Source of the DNA: Saprospiraceae bacterium
Lineage (GTDB): Bacteria > Bacteroidota > Bacteroidia > Chitinophagales > Saprospiraceae
Assembly (NCBI GenBank): GCA_029212405.1
Contig: JARGNR010000013.1
Location: 1-64,000 of the forward strand
Length of the DNA: 64,000 nt
Reading direction: 5' to 3'
The position numbers and the translations under genes were made by a program. The first letter of the stretch is position 1. Each line of letters opens with the position of its first letter. A model generated the notes under the pieces. The model saw only the letters and a program-made list of their open reading frames with translations, had not been told where the DNA came from and did no database searches. Shown piece by piece: positions 1 through 9,351 of the stretch.

Positions 1-173
1 CCAGTAAGAAAAAGTACTGACGATACTAGCGTAAAAATGAAGAGTAAAAGATTTAAGATTCTTCGGTGAATTAATAAATTTCCTAATACCATGACAAAAC
101 ACAAAATAATTAGTACTTGGATGCTTAAGATTAAAAGATCATTGACTATTGATTTTAGTTCCTTGTTGGACAT
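1..173 (-). CDS. partial membrane protein (N-terminal 57 residues)
   Basis: An open frame runs from an ATG at 173 to the left window edge without a stop, giving 57 residues. It starts MSNKELKSIVNDLL and then shows two hydrophobic stretches (about residues 13-34 and 40-56) separated by HRR, so it looks like the start of an integral membrane protein. The family cannot be named from this fragment. The gene continues outside the window, and the next gene on the same strand (hypothetical, 237-641) lies just upstream of it. The call rests on the open frame plus the membrane-like composition. Confidence 0.5.
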   Translation of the reverse strand, partial: MSNKELKSIVNDLLILSIQVLIILCFVMVLGNLLIHRRILNLLLFIFTLVSSVLFLT

Positions 174-236
174 GAAAAATTGATAGTTTCTTTGTTGCTT
201 TTGAATGAATATCGGTACGCATAGAATGGCTTATTA

Positions 237-641
237 TTAAGCTTTAGGTGATATTATTTTAATCTTCCCACTTGCGAGTTCTTCTAAATTTGATTTGAAA
301 GGGTTATTTCCTCCCTCTTTCCAGCTTCCATTGATATATTTCAATTTAAAATAGGATACAGTTGAGTTGCCATCATCAAGCTGGACAGTAAGGCAATCTT
401 TTTCTTGAGCCAAGTACTCAAAATCAAAGAGCTTCTCTGAATTCAATTGATGCAAAACATTTTCAACTGTTACTTTATTCTCTAAATCTTGGGTTGGGAG
501 TATTACTTTTCCCGTCAATATTGTTTCTTTCCACCCTTTAAAACGGTGCAATGTCCAATTGTAATTTGGTAGAATTGTATTGCTGATTTTACCGTGTTCT
601 TTGCAAGTGCAAAATATAAATGTTTGGGTGGGTGCACACAT
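237..641 (-). CDS. hypothetical protein, 134 aa
   Basis: A 134-residue protein of no recognised family. It has no signal peptide or membrane segment. The N-terminus carries a CTCKEH motif, a possible metal or redox site, and the rest is mixed charged/hydrophobic and likely a small alpha/beta or beta-rich fold (FEYLAQEKDCLTVQLDDG, then SYFKLKYINGSWKEGG). The SWKEGG-type ending resembles small secreted or immunity-like Bacteroidota proteins, but this is only an impression. It lies alone between a partial membrane protein and a lipoprotein gene. Coding status is supported by length and composition only. Confidence 0.55.
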   Translation of the reverse strand: MCAPTQTFIFCTCKEHGKISNTILPNYNWTLHRFKGWKETILTGKVILPTQDLENKVTVENVLHQLNSEKLFDFEYLAQEKDCLTVQLDDGNSTVSYFKLKYINGSWKEGGNNPFKSNLEELASGKIKIISPKA

Positions 642-739
642 ACTTGTAGTTTTAAAATTGAATTTACATGTATATAGAGCTTCTTTAAATTGACATTTTT
701 AAATCTGCTTTATTCACTATTTATAATAGAATAATCTTC

Positions 740-1561
740 TTAATGGGATCCATAAAAGTCATGATCTCTTATCTCCTGAATACTTCCTAAATAGTAGTAT
801 AGCGCTTCTTTTTGAACAACAATAGAATCGTACTCATATATTTTATAATGAGAAAATGCATTTAAACCAAATCGAAATAAAAAGAGGCTATCTGGATTAA
901 TTTGAACTATGGTATCGATATCTATACTAGATGAAAACATTGGAAGGGGGTGTTTATTATCTTCAAATTGATACCTTAAATTTTGTGATTGAAATTGAAG
1001 TGGATTAATCGCTTCCTTTACTCTTAAATGGGTTTCTTTAAATTGATATACTTTTGGTTTTGGTGGGTCAAATGAAAATCCATCTTGGGTAAATTCTAAA
1101 ACATATCTTCCTTTTTTTCTAGGAAATACAATTCTAGTATTCGCTGGTTCTAGATTTATACTGCTTGTGTCCCGATAATATACGATTGAATAATCCACTA
1201 GTCCGCTGCGATTGGGATGGGTTTTATAAGAACAGTAAAATAGTTGATTTTGATCTAAGACTTTTACAAAACCACCTGGGACTAAACTGTCTTTATAGGT
1301 TGATTCAAATACAAAGCTGTCTTCAGTAATTTGATGTAAGTCGTATTGTCCCATGATTCCGTATTTGTTTCTTACAGTGAATTGGTAAGAAGAGTCGATT
1401 TTAAATTCAGAATTTCCATTCTGATTCATCCAAGTTGAATCTTTTAAGGAGAATTTGTCTTTGCTAGATTGATGAGAGCAACCTATTGAATTTAATACGA
1501 TGATCAAGAGGATAATAAGATTAGGGAAAGGATGAGAAGACGAATTTTTTATGTGTACCAT
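740..1561 (-). CDS. putative lipoprotein, 273 aa
   Basis: The N-terminus has a basic start, a hydrophobic core (LIILLIIVL) and a lipobox ending LNSIGC, so it should be exported, lipidated at Cys28 and anchored in the envelope. The mature part has repeated beta-strand-like segments (WMNQNGNSEFKI, YGIMGQYDLHQ) of the kind seen in small lipocalin-like Bacteroidota lipoproteins that report on a question such as STWMNQNGNSEF. No catalytic motif is visible. It sits between the TonB receptor and a short hypothetical gene on the same strand. Function unknown. Confidence 0.75.
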   Translation of the reverse strand: MVHIKNSSSHPFPNLIILLIIVLNSIGCSHQSSKDKFSLKDSTWMNQNGNSEFKIDSSYQFTVRNKYGIMGQYDLHQITEDSFVFESTYKDSLVPGGFVKVLDQNQLFYCSYKTHPNRSGLVDYSIVYYRDTSSINLEPANTRIVFPRKKGRYVLEFTQDGFSFDPPKPKVYQFKETHLRVKEAINPLQFQSQNLRYQFEDNKHPLPMFSSSIDIDTIVQINPDSLFLFRFGLNAFSHYKIYEYDSIVVQKEALYYYLGSIQEIRDHDFYGSH

Positions 1562-1616
1562 GGGTCTAAAAAATGTAATTGGTTAGAATTAAATATAAAA
1601 TGAAGATACAAATTTT

Positions 1617-3929
1617 CTATTGCCATGAAAATCGAAGTCCTACACGAATAAGTCGAGGAGGATTGGGTGTCAAAAAGATTGGGTTCTCAAAATCTTCAAA
1701 TTCTTCAATTTCATCTGGTTCTCCCAACAGTGCAAATGTATTGTATTCTAGATTCAAAAGGTTTTTAATTTCTAAAAATGTAGTAAAATGCTCTGACAAT
1801 TGATATTTGGCGTCCACATTGATAAAGTGAAAGGAAGGGAGACGATAATCCAAGGTGTTGCTCTCATCTCCTCGAATGATTTGATCGCCATGATAATTCC
1901 ATAATAGTCCAATTCTTGCATTTTTCATAAACTCGTAATTCCCATACACCTTGAACGAATGTGTTGGGACCAAGGGCATCCGATCTCCTTTCTCTACGAT
2001 GGTTTCCCCTTCAATTGCAAGAGGATGTTCTGCACTGGGCATTACAAATTCATCGTTGAATTCAGCTTTCATATAATTTGCTGAAACTGCAATATCCCAT
2101 TTCATTTGATGCAATGAATATTCAAATTCAAACCCTTTCCGAATGGTATTGGAAAGATTGGTGAAATAGCCGCTGTTACGAGCAGGCCCAGCGCTAACAA
2201 AATAAATATCGTTGATTACTGTGGAGTGAAAACCTACTCCTTGGATACGGCCCCAATTGTACTTTCCTTTCCAACCGATTTCAAACGTGGAAGAAATCAC
2301 TGCATCCAACGGAGGGTCAGCTAGAAAACTATTGGGTAGTCGACAAGGGTCATCAGGGTCAGCACAAGTCAATTCAACAGGTGTAGGAGTCCGATTGGAT
2401 ATACTGAAATTGGAGAATAATTGTTGTTCATTTTTAAAATTCCACACGATGCCTAAGGAAGGATTCAATCGCAGGTAGGAATGGTCCCCGTTGAGAGCTG
2501 TTCCTATTTGATCTCTCAATTGAATGGTGGAGTAATTGATTCTTGCAGCGGTTTGAACAGTCAGTCGATGATCAAACAAATCTATCCAATCGGCGAAAAA
2601 AGCACTCCAATGTAACACATTGATGTGAACATCAGTAAATTGCTCTCTATCAAAAAATCCACTTCCAATGGTTCCTCTAGTCGGGGTAAGCATAGCCAAT
2701 TCAGTGCTTGCATCAAATTCGGAACGTCCGGTTTCCAACCTCTGCCCAGCAATAAACCTATTGGCCAAATTGAAGAGCTTTCCTTTTGATTGGTATTGCA
2801 AAGCGATAGCAAGGCTGTTTTGTTGCGTAGTTGTTCTGTTATTAACAGCAGAAGAAACTGATTCAGAAACAAGTATAGGAAGCCCATTTTGGTCAATTAC
2901 CACCTCGGCCTCCTCACCATCTTCGTCTTCAGTGCACATAAATCCTTCATGTTCACCTTCACATTCTTCATAACTGCTGTCATCTCCATTAAAGGTCTGA
3001 ATGTTTCTTGATTTATAATAGACCAAGGTTTGAAACGATTGATTTTTACTCAATGCATAGGTATGGTGAAAAGAGAAAAGATGCATGTTGTTTTCAGTTC
3101 GATCCGGGTGAGTGAAAACTGAATTTCTTTGTTGATCCAGTAATTCAACGGGAATCGCTCCATTACCCAAAAAATCACTCTTGGCAAATTGGTAGGTGAA
3201 ATGGGTAGTGCTTTTATCCGTCTTTCTACTTACTTTAGAGAAAATCTGACCTGATTTTGAAGGAGAAAAATCTCTCCAACCATTATCATCATATCCATTT
3301 CCGGTAAGGTAGTACGCCCACTTTCCTTTTTGTATTCCCCATTCAAGATCTAAACTTTTGTAACCATAATTTCCAATTTGACTGGTAATGCTATTTTTAT
3401 CATGATCGAAACCAGACTTGCTTGTAAACTGCAATGCGCCACCTAATGTATTTAGACCAAAAATGGGATTTGAACCAGCCGCCAACTCCATCTTCTTTAA
3501 CCCATTGATCGGAATCATTTCCCAATAAACCACGTCGCCAAATACATCATTCATACGGATCCCATCCATATAAACGGCCAGGCCTTGTGATAATCCGAGG
3601 AGTGGAGCTGCTTGGAAACCTCGATAATTTAAACTGACTTGTCGATCATTGCCACTTGCCTTGTAAAAGTGAACTGCTCCAATATGTCTTTCCACATGAT
3701 CCAATGAAAATTGATTGGATACTGCACTGAGTTGTCTTTGCCCAATCTGATGGACAATGGTGGATGTTTTTGAGGAGGGTATCCCACTTCCAGGTAATGG
3801 TGCAGCACCTATAAATACAACGGAATCAAGCTGTACAGATGGAATTGAGTCAATCGTTTGAGCATGGACAAATTGAATAGGTATAGGCAATAGAAGTAGA
3901 AGTAGAACGTATTTCAAACACTCTTGCAT
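1617..3929 (-). CDS. TonB-dependent outer membrane receptor
   Basis: A 770-residue outer-membrane receptor. A signal peptide (residues 1-24, cleavage after HAQ) precedes a plug domain of about 50-170 with the typical NYRGF, VYMDGIRMND and GLNTLGGAL motifs. A long beta-barrel follows and ends in an aromatic residue pattern (GLRFSW). The barrel segment ATFLEIKNLLNLEYN is the usual last-but-one-strand motif of the family. Such receptors import iron chelates, cobalamin or other scarce ligands using TonB energy; this one resembles iron(III)-dicitrate/FecA-like members but the ligand cannot be told. It lacks the N-terminal CarboxypepD-like domain of SusC proteins and has no SusD partner. An acidic, Cys-containing insert lies at residues 314-343 in a predicted outer loop, and a second Cys pair lies in CADPDDPC. 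Confidence 0.9.
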   Translation of the reverse strand: MQECLKYVLLLLLLPIPIQFVHAQTIDSIPSVQLDSVVFIGAAPLPGSGIPSSKTSTIVHQIGQRQLSAVSNQFSLDHVERHIGAVHFYKASGNDRQVSLNYRGFQAAPLLGLSQGLAVYMDGIRMNDVFGDVVYWEMIPINGLKKMELAAGSNPIFGLNTLGGALQFTSKSGFDHDKNSITSQIGNYGYKSLDLEWGIQKGKWAYYLTGNGYDDNGWRDFSPSKSGQIFSKVSRKTDKSTTHFTYQFAKSDFLGNGAIPVELLDQQRNSVFTHPDRTENNMHLFSFHHTYALSKNQSFQTLVYYKSRNIQTFNGDDSSYEECEGEHEGFMCTEDEDGEEAEVVIDQNGLPILVSESVSSAVNNRTTTQQNSLAIALQYQSKGKLFNLANRFIAGQRLETGRSEFDASTELAMLTPTRGTIGSGFFDREQFTDVHINVLHWSAFFADWIDLFDHRLTVQTAARINYSTIQLRDQIGTALNGDHSYLRLNPSLGIVWNFKNEQQLFSNFSISNRTPTPVELTCADPDDPCRLPNSFLADPPLDAVISSTFEIGWKGKYNWGRIQGVGFHSTVINDIYFVSAGPARNSGYFTNLSNTIRKGFEFEYSLHQMKWDIAVSANYMKAEFNDEFVMPSAEHPLAIEGETIVEKGDRMPLVPTHSFKVYGNYEFMKNARIGLLWNYHGDQIIRGDESNTLDYRLPSFHFINVDAKYQLSEHFTTFLEIKNLLNLEYNTFALLGEPDEIEEFEDFENPIFLTPNPPRLIRVGLRFSWQ

Positions 3930-4078
3930 TGTAGAATTATTTGGGGTTTAATGCAAGAAAACTAGATAGATTCAATCTTGCAATGAATGTCGAAGTTAAA
4001 TAAAATATGAGTAAAAGTCTTAACGCGGTTGTTAAAAGTAAACCTCATTTTAGACACGAAATACTTTTTTAAATCTTT

Positions 4079-4990
4079 CTAATTTGCTTTGAATAGTCGA
4101 TTCCAATCTGATTCTGCAGCCAGATAAGCGAAGGAATACTTATTCCCATTTTCCAACAAATCTTTGTAGTACCTTTTTGCAGTTATTGTATCTTGTTTAT
4201 GGTATAAATACCAATTTCCAAGACCATAATTGTACACATCTGAGGTAGATGACCCTGGCTCTTTGGAAATCAAATCTTCTTCTTTCATTAAGCCTTTGTA
4301 AAATAGACACATGTGATAATAACTGGTGTTCTCAATTATATCCATACCAGGTTGTACCGCTTTTATAGCGCTATTTGCCTTATCATTTTGTTGCAGTCTT
4401 GACAGAATCATGTACAACCAATGACCACCTGAAACAAGATTGTCATCGTATTTTTCGGTCACTGTTCGATTGCTATATGCTTTCAATGCATTGTTCATAT
4501 CATTTTGCAGATAATAAGCCAAACCTAAATGGTACCATATGTTTCCATGTAAGGTGCTTAATGGGATATTTCGATCATTGGGCAATCCATCGGGTTCAAT
4601 TTTATCTTCTTTCCCTTCAATGAGGGTTACTGCATTTTCAAAATCTACAATTGCTTTTTCGTATTGTCGGGTTGAAATATATCGATGTCCTCTATGTCTC
4701 AACATTCGTGCATCAGTGGGATGTTTGGAAATTCCCTGAGTGAAAATTTGAATGGCATCTTCGAAATTTCCTAGATATGCTGTCCGTCGACCATACCAAA
4801 TCAAGGCATCGGCATCATTGGGGTTGGATTCGTATGCTTGCTTCGCTATTGAATAGTTTATTTCTGCTGTAGTGGGTTCTTTTTCAATATCTGTTTGGGT
4901 AGTTTGATCATGGACTTTGTTTTTATTTTTTATATCACACGAACTAAAATATAGGGTGAAGAGAATAAGCAGGATAGCATAAAATTTCAT
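4079..4990 (-). CDS. TPR-repeat lipoprotein
   Basis: A 303-residue envelope protein with a signal sequence and lipobox (LYFSSC, Cys18). Tetratricopeptide repeats occupy roughly residues 45-170. The pattern is clear in SNPNDADALIWYGRRTAYLG, followed by FEDAIQIFTQGISKHPTDAR and YEKAIVDFENAVTL. TPRs mediate protein-protein contacts. The C-terminal half continues with helical repeats and a final KRYYKDLLENGN segment. It probably acts as a periplasmic scaffold. It is the upstream member of a run of minus-strand genes but has no clear functional partner. The start gives a normal-length signal peptide. Confidence 0.85.
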   Translation of the reverse strand: MKFYAILLILFTLYFSSCDIKNKNKVHDQTTQTDIEKEPTTAEINYSIAKQAYESNPNDADALIWYGRRTAYLGNFEDAIQIFTQGISKHPTDARMLRHRGHRYISTRQYEKAIVDFENAVTLIEGKEDKIEPDGLPNDRNIPLSTLHGNIWYHLGLAYYLQNDMNNALKAYSNRTVTEKYDDNLVSGGHWLYMILSRLQQNDKANSAIKAVQPGMDIIENTSYYHMCLFYKGLMKEEDLISKEPGSSTSDVYNYGLGNWYLYHKQDTITAKRYYKDLLENGNKYSFAYLAAESDWNRLFKAN

Positions 4991-5056
4991 AAGAAGAATT
5001 TTGATTGAGTAGGTAGTGCAATATATCGTTTTCTATTCATTTCAAATGGAAAGAAC

Positions 5057-5713
5057 TTACTCTGGTATATGATACAATATTCCTCTATCAAACGGCGACC
5101 AAATTGATGTCTTAATATCTGCTCTTTTCAACCCTTTATTGACCCAGAAATTACATGTTTGGATACAACTATAGCTGCCATTGGCTTCATAAAATGTATC
5201 GTAATACGAGTATCCAGAATTTTGTATTTCCATAATCTTTTGGTTTTGATTCTTTTTGAATGACTTTTGAATATAAAGAAGGAGCGATTGGAGTTGTTTA
5301 TCGCAAATAGGAATCTTTTTCCAATCTGAATAGGTGTTTTTGTATCTGGAAACATGCATTGCCGTTTCACTGTTCCAAAACATGGCATGGATCGCTGTGG
5401 AAAAGGTCAAATCTCCCCAAGTAGGCGTCTCTAAATAAAAGCCTTTGTCTCCCCAACCAAAAGCCACAAATTGAATTGGCGCTTTTATCTTCAAATCTGA
5501 GACGAATAAGTCATCTATGTAGACTTTTGGGATGATTATGTCAATATGCACTCCATTGGTAGAAAGATATATTTCCTTATGTTGTCTGCATTGATGCTTC
5601 TCAGGAGATGTTCCTAAAATGGAAAGCGTACATGCTAAAAAAGCATACAGTGCTAAAAATGAGACGATTCCAATGGCAATGTATTTTGTGTATTTCAGGC
5701 ATGTCTTTATCAT
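5057..5713 (-). CDS. TIGR02117/DUF2459 family protein
   Basis: A 218-residue protein with one N-terminal membrane segment (about residues 10-32) and a periplasmic domain matching the DUF2459 (TIGR02117) family. Diagnostic parts are STNGVHIDIIIP, FVAFGWGDKGFYLETPTWGD, and SYSCIQTCNFWVNKGLKRAD near the C-terminus. Members occur near urease genes or polyhydroxyalkanoate genes in other bacteria, but their role is unknown; the conserved Cys/His/Asn set (THGVH, C-N-W) suggests an NlpC/P60-like papain fold, which is inference. No urease genes are nearby here. It follows the GyrI-like gene at a distance of about 60 bases on the same strand. Confidence 0.85.
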   Translation of the reverse strand: MIKTCLKYTKYIAIGIVSFLALYAFLACTLSILGTSPEKHQCRQHKEIYLSTNGVHIDIIIPKVYIDDLFVSDLKIKAPIQFVAFGWGDKGFYLETPTWGDLTFSTAIHAMFWNSETAMHVSRYKNTYSDWKKIPICDKQLQSLLLYIQKSFKKNQNQKIMEIQNSGYSYYDTFYEANGSYSCIQTCNFWVNKGLKRADIKTSIWSPFDRGILYHIPE

Positions 5714-5774
5714 TAGGTACGATTAAGAACTTTAGTTGATGTAGAGAAAGAGGTTTATATAGTGATTCAATTTC

Positions 5775-6269
5775 TTACTCTATTGGTGTATCCTTCTTCT
5801 TTTTTATGGGAATCCAAATTTCTTCTTCAGAATTGATATCATTATTTCGATACTTTTCACCTAGAACTTCAAAGTGCGGACGATCGTCTAATTCGTAGTT
5901 GGAGTTGGGTATCCATTCTCCATAAATATAGTGAAAAATAGATGCGTCTGCACTGGATCCTTTGTAGTCAAAAACAGCATAATCACCACCAGGAATGACT
6001 GTATGTTGTATTCCTTCTGGGATAGAATTAAAATCACTGACTTCTACTGCGGCCCATTTTTCAAATTCAGTTTGCGGATTAAAGTTCTGAAAATAATTGG
6101 GTTGGTATAGTTGCATTGAGATTTTATCAGAAGAAAGCCTATGCTTTATTTCTTTTATTCTGGGACCAAATTGTTGCCATAAAATCCCTGTTTTATTATT
6201 TAAAACGCTCATTGAGGTGGATATACCCAATATGTTTTTTTGTTTGATGTGTGTTATTCGTGGAGTCAT
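5775..6269 (-). CDS. GyrI-like effector-binding domain protein
   Basis: A stand-alone GyrI-like (AraC effector-binding, SOUL/GyrI superfamily) domain of 164 residues. Typical parts are the N-terminal PRITHIKQKNILGIS strand, the WQQFGPRIKEI helix, AAVEVSDFNSIPEGI and the YAVFDYKG motif, ending in HFEVLGEKY plus EEEIWIPI, which closes the barrel. Such domains bind small hydrophobic cations or drugs, alone or fused to regulators. The frame is open to a further ATG at 6359, but the domain begins right after the ATG at 6269, and the longer version would run to within 33 bases of the divergent gene starting at 6392, so 6269 is preferred. Confidence 0.8.
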   Translation of the reverse strand: MTPRITHIKQKNILGISTSMSVLNNKTGILWQQFGPRIKEIKHRLSSDKISMQLYQPNYFQNFNPQTEFEKWAAVEVSDFNSIPEGIQHTVIPGGDYAVFDYKGSSADASIFHYIYGEWIPNSNYELDDRPHFEVLGEKYRNNDINSEEEIWIPIKKKKDTPIE

Positions 6270-6391
6270 AGGAAATATATTCTTGTTTGGAGGTGGTTTA
6301 AAATGAAGCAAATTTGTCGGGCTACAAGTTACAATAAGGATAGTGATAAAACCAAGCAAGAAAAGAAGGAAATACCAATTATATTTGTCGA

Positions 6392-8047
6392 ATGAAGAAT
6401 TTGCTTGTATTGTTGTTTTTTGGATTTTCTATTCTTTCATCGGCTCAAAACACGGTGGGTGTACTTTCGCTAACGGAAGATGCGATGGAGGGGTATACTT
6501 TTTTCTCTCCTTTTTCTGGTACCAAAGCCTATATGATAGATAATTGTGGAAACTTGATCAATGAATGGGATCGAGGCACTCGACCAGGTTTGTCTGCTTA
6601 TTTTTTGGAGAATGGATTGATGATGCGTACCTACAAGGTCAGCCCCATAGGACAATTTACTTCGGCCAGTAATGCAGGCGGGATCGAGTTGGTTGATTGG
6701 GACAATAATCTAGTTTGGAAATATGAAATCAATACAAGCGAACAACTTTCACATCATGATGCAGTCATGATGCCCAATGGCAATATTTTGGTCTTGACGT
6801 GGGAAATGACTTATCGGGAAGAACTGATAGAATTGGGACGAAATCCAAATGAAATTGCTCCACAAAATTTTATGTGGTCTGAAAAAATTCTTGAATTGGA
6901 ACCCATTGGAGAAAACGATGCAAAAATTGTTTGGCAATGGCACATCAATGATCATTATATTCAGGACTTTGATGCGTCAAAAACAGGTTTTGGGGTTGTC
7001 TCAGAACATCCTGAATTGTTTGATATTAATCAACCCGAGATAGGGAGTATCAATTCTAACTCATCTCGAGATTGGACACATATGAATGCGATTGATTACA
7101 ATGAGGAATTGGATCAAATATTGATTTCTGTTCGAAATACGGATGAGGTTTGGATATTGGACCACAGTACGACTACTGAAGAAGCGGCCACCCATGCAGG
7201 AGGTCGATATGGGAAAGGAGGAGATATTTTATATCGATGGGGCAATCCATCTGCCTATCAAAGAGGCCTTGTTGGAGATCAACTATTATGGGGGCAACAT
7301 GGTACCAATTGGATCAAAAGTGGACTGGCAAATGAGGGGGCACTATTGATTTACAATAATGGAAATGGTAAACCTGGAACCGATTTTTCTCAAGCACAAA
7401 TCCTATTTCCACCTCAGGATAGCCTAGGGTTTTATTCTTCAAATGATACAGATCCATTTGGCCCTCCGTCAGCGAATACCATTTATGGGGATTTGAACTC
7501 AGAATCATTCTACAGTCCTTTTTTATCCAATGCACAACAATTAGAAAATGGGAATACATTGATCAATGCAGGGTCACCAGGATTGATATTTGAGGTGACT
7601 CCCGATAGAGAAGTCGTTTGGGCATATAAGATTCCATTATTTGGGGATGTACCAGCGACACAAGGGCAAAATGTAAGTAGCAATGGCAATTTTAGAGCTT
7701 ACAAGTTTCCAGTTGACTTTTCTGGGTTTGACGATATAAATATTACACCTGGATTACCAATTGAACTGAATCCGACTCCTTGTAATATTATGACATCGAT
7801 TGATCTCGAGGAAGAAAGTGCGTTTAATTTTATTTTTAGATCGGAGACCAACAGTATAGATTTGACAGGAGAAGTGCATATGATCGAATCAATTGCCCTT
7901 TATGATCAGCAAGGAAAAGTGATACAACGATTTTCAAGTCCAGATAAAGAATTAAAGCTCAAGGATGCGGTGTTATTTGGTTTGTTTTTTCTTGCAGTAG
8001 AGGTAGAAAATGGAAAACAAATCACTACGTCCATTTTTCTTTATTAG
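6392..8047 (+). CDS. arylsulfotransferase-like (ASST) secreted protein with T9SS domain
   Basis: A 551-residue exported protein with a signal peptide of about 18 residues (ending SSAQ). The body matches the arylsulfotransferase (ASST) beta-propeller family: GGIELVDWDNNLVWKYE, SHHDAVMMPNGNILVLTW, DWTHMNAIDYNEELDQILIS and LWGQHGTNWI. These hold the conserved His residues (HHD, THMN, QHGTNW) that in known ASST enzymes form the sulfate-transfer site. The last 75 residues look like a type IX sorting domain (IALYDQQGKVIQRF), so it is probably secreted through T9SS. It may transfer sulfate between phenolic compounds. The gene stands alone on the plus strand, divergent from the GyrI-like gene. Confidence 0.85.
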   Translation: MKNLLVLLFFGFSILSSAQNTVGVLSLTEDAMEGYTFFSPFSGTKAYMIDNCGNLINEWDRGTRPGLSAYFLENGLMMRTYKVSPIGQFTSASNAGGIELVDWDNNLVWKYEINTSEQLSHHDAVMMPNGNILVLTWEMTYREELIELGRNPNEIAPQNFMWSEKILELEPIGENDAKIVWQWHINDHYIQDFDASKTGFGVVSEHPELFDINQPEIGSINSNSSRDWTHMNAIDYNEELDQILISVRNTDEVWILDHSTTTEEAATHAGGRYGKGGDILYRWGNPSAYQRGLVGDQLLWGQHGTNWIKSGLANEGALLIYNNGNGKPGTDFSQAQILFPPQDSLGFYSSNDTDPFGPPSANTIYGDLNSESFYSPFLSNAQQLENGNTLINAGSPGLIFEVTPDREVVWAYKIPLFGDVPATQGQNVSSNGNFRAYKFPVDFSGFDDINITPGLPIELNPTPCNIMTSIDLEEESAFNFIFRSETNSIDLTGEVHMIESIALYDQQGKVIQRFSSPDKELKLKDAVLFGLFFLAVEVENGKQITTSIFLY

Positions 8048-8191
8048 GGTGATTCAGGAGATAGTTAATTTTAAAAGTGAATTTTCTTTGGATCCAACCA
8101 GCCTAAAATTTGGGTAAAGCTTACTGAATATCCTTTATTAGAAGATTTGTGGTTGAATAAAATGAAGTTGTTGTACTACAAAGAGCTTGTT

Positions 8192-9202
8192 TTATAGTCC
8201 CTCCAACCATTTTGAGAAGCTTTCCATCTTGTCAGGATTTGCTTTTACCCATTCCATGGAATCTTTGCTTGCATGCTCTAAAATGTAATGGCAGTAGGTT
8301 TCAAAATGACCACCATCAAGAATTTCGTTGAAGAAGGGAATGTAAAACCCTTTCCAAATATCTGAATTTTCTCCTTTGTTTAGCTCTCTTAAAGTTTCAA
8401 AGAATGTAGTGGTTTGTTCAATAAATAATTCCTCTTCAGTTTTGTCTTTGTTTTCTTCATTTGAAGCGGACATCATAGACAATAATAACTCTGCTGAGGA
8501 AAATTCATTGTTATCATCCAAGTTCAATTGGATATTGGTGGTGTTTGGTTCAGAATCACTTTTACTTACATTTTTATTCATGTTAAACTTCACCATGGCA
8601 AGAGCATCTGTCGAACGATTGGTTTGAGGTTCAAGGAAAAGGAAAAAGTGGGAGGCAAGGATGGTTTGAACGGCATATCCTCTTTTATTATAAATATTAG
8701 CTAACATAAAATGACTGCTGGAGTGACTAATATTTTGATCCATTGCCAATAATATATTTTCCTCTGCATTGTCCAAGTCATTTAGATTGTAATAATTAAG
8801 CGCGAGGTTGTAATGGAGTAAATAATGGCCTTCTGTATTTTTAATTGCCTCTTCGAACAATTGTATGGAGGCTTCTGTTTTACCCAACAAATCAAGTGCA
8901 GAACCTTTGGTTAAATAAGCTTGAAGAATATTGTCTTTCTTTTGTTTTAGTACAATGTCTGCATAGGTAATCGACTTTTCATATTCTCCTTTAGAAAAGT
9001 AGCTCAAGGCAATTTCATAATTCACTAAAGTAGAGGTAGGATCGATTTTTAAAGCTTTCTTATAGGTGTCTATCGCCTTATCAAATTCTCCTTTATCATG
9101 ATATTGAATGCCTTCTCTGACAAGTGGTTCAACAGTCTCCTGTGCATGAAGTTGTGCAGTGAAGACAACTAAAAACATAAAATAAATGTAGGTGATTTTC
9201 AT
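8192..9202 (-). CDS. secreted TPR-repeat protein
   Basis: A TPR protein of 336 residues from the ATG at 9202, which starts a clean signal peptide ending QLHAQ. The track frame also opens 11 codons earlier, at 9235, but this would add a hydrophilic extension before the signal sequence. TPR units are visible from about residue 30 to 200 (GIQYHDKGEFDKAIDTYKKA, then VNYEIALSYFSKGEYEKSIT and HYNLALNYYNLNDLDNAEE). The C-terminal part has a conserved-looking block FFETLRELNKGENSDIWKG, DGGHFETYCHYILE and SFSKWLEGL. It is probably a periplasmic scaffold protein of unknown partner. Confidence 0.8.
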   Translation of the reverse strand: MKITYIYFMFLVVFTAQLHAQETVEPLVREGIQYHDKGEFDKAIDTYKKALKIDPTSTLVNYEIALSYFSKGEYEKSITYADIVLKQKKDNILQAYLTKGSALDLLGKTEASIQLFEEAIKNTEGHYLLHYNLALNYYNLNDLDNAEENILLAMDQNISHSSSHFMLANIYNKRGYAVQTILASHFFLFLEPQTNRSTDALAMVKFNMNKNVSKSDSEPNTTNIQLNLDDNNEFSSAELLLSMMSASNEENKDKTEEELFIEQTTTFFETLRELNKGENSDIWKGFYIPFFNEILDGGHFETYCHYILEHASKDSMEWVKANPDKMESFSKWLEGL

Positions 9203-9244
9203 TTGGTAGCTGTTTTTTAGAAAACTAAATGACATGATTATTTA

Positions 9245-9252
9245 CAAAGATA
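9245..9252 (-). promoter_or_regulatory. possible -7 promoter element (TATCTTTG)
   Basis: On the minus strand this reads TATCTTTG, fitting the Bacteroidota TAnnTTTG element. A transcript would start near 9238 and give a 5' UTR of about 36 bases to the ATG at 9202, which supports that start. No clear -33 TTG is seen. Confidence 0.3.
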
Positions 9253-9351
9253 CATCAATTTTAAAGACCATCTTTTACCGATTGTATAGCTAATCCTTCC
9301 ACCGTTATATAAACGGTGGATAACTTGAAAATGGTGGGTGTAACCTATGTA

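Noticed and set aside
6380-6387. TATATTTG as a promoter of the sulfotransferase gene
   Set aside because: It fits TAnnTTTG but would start transcription inside the ATG region, and no -33 TTG is present.
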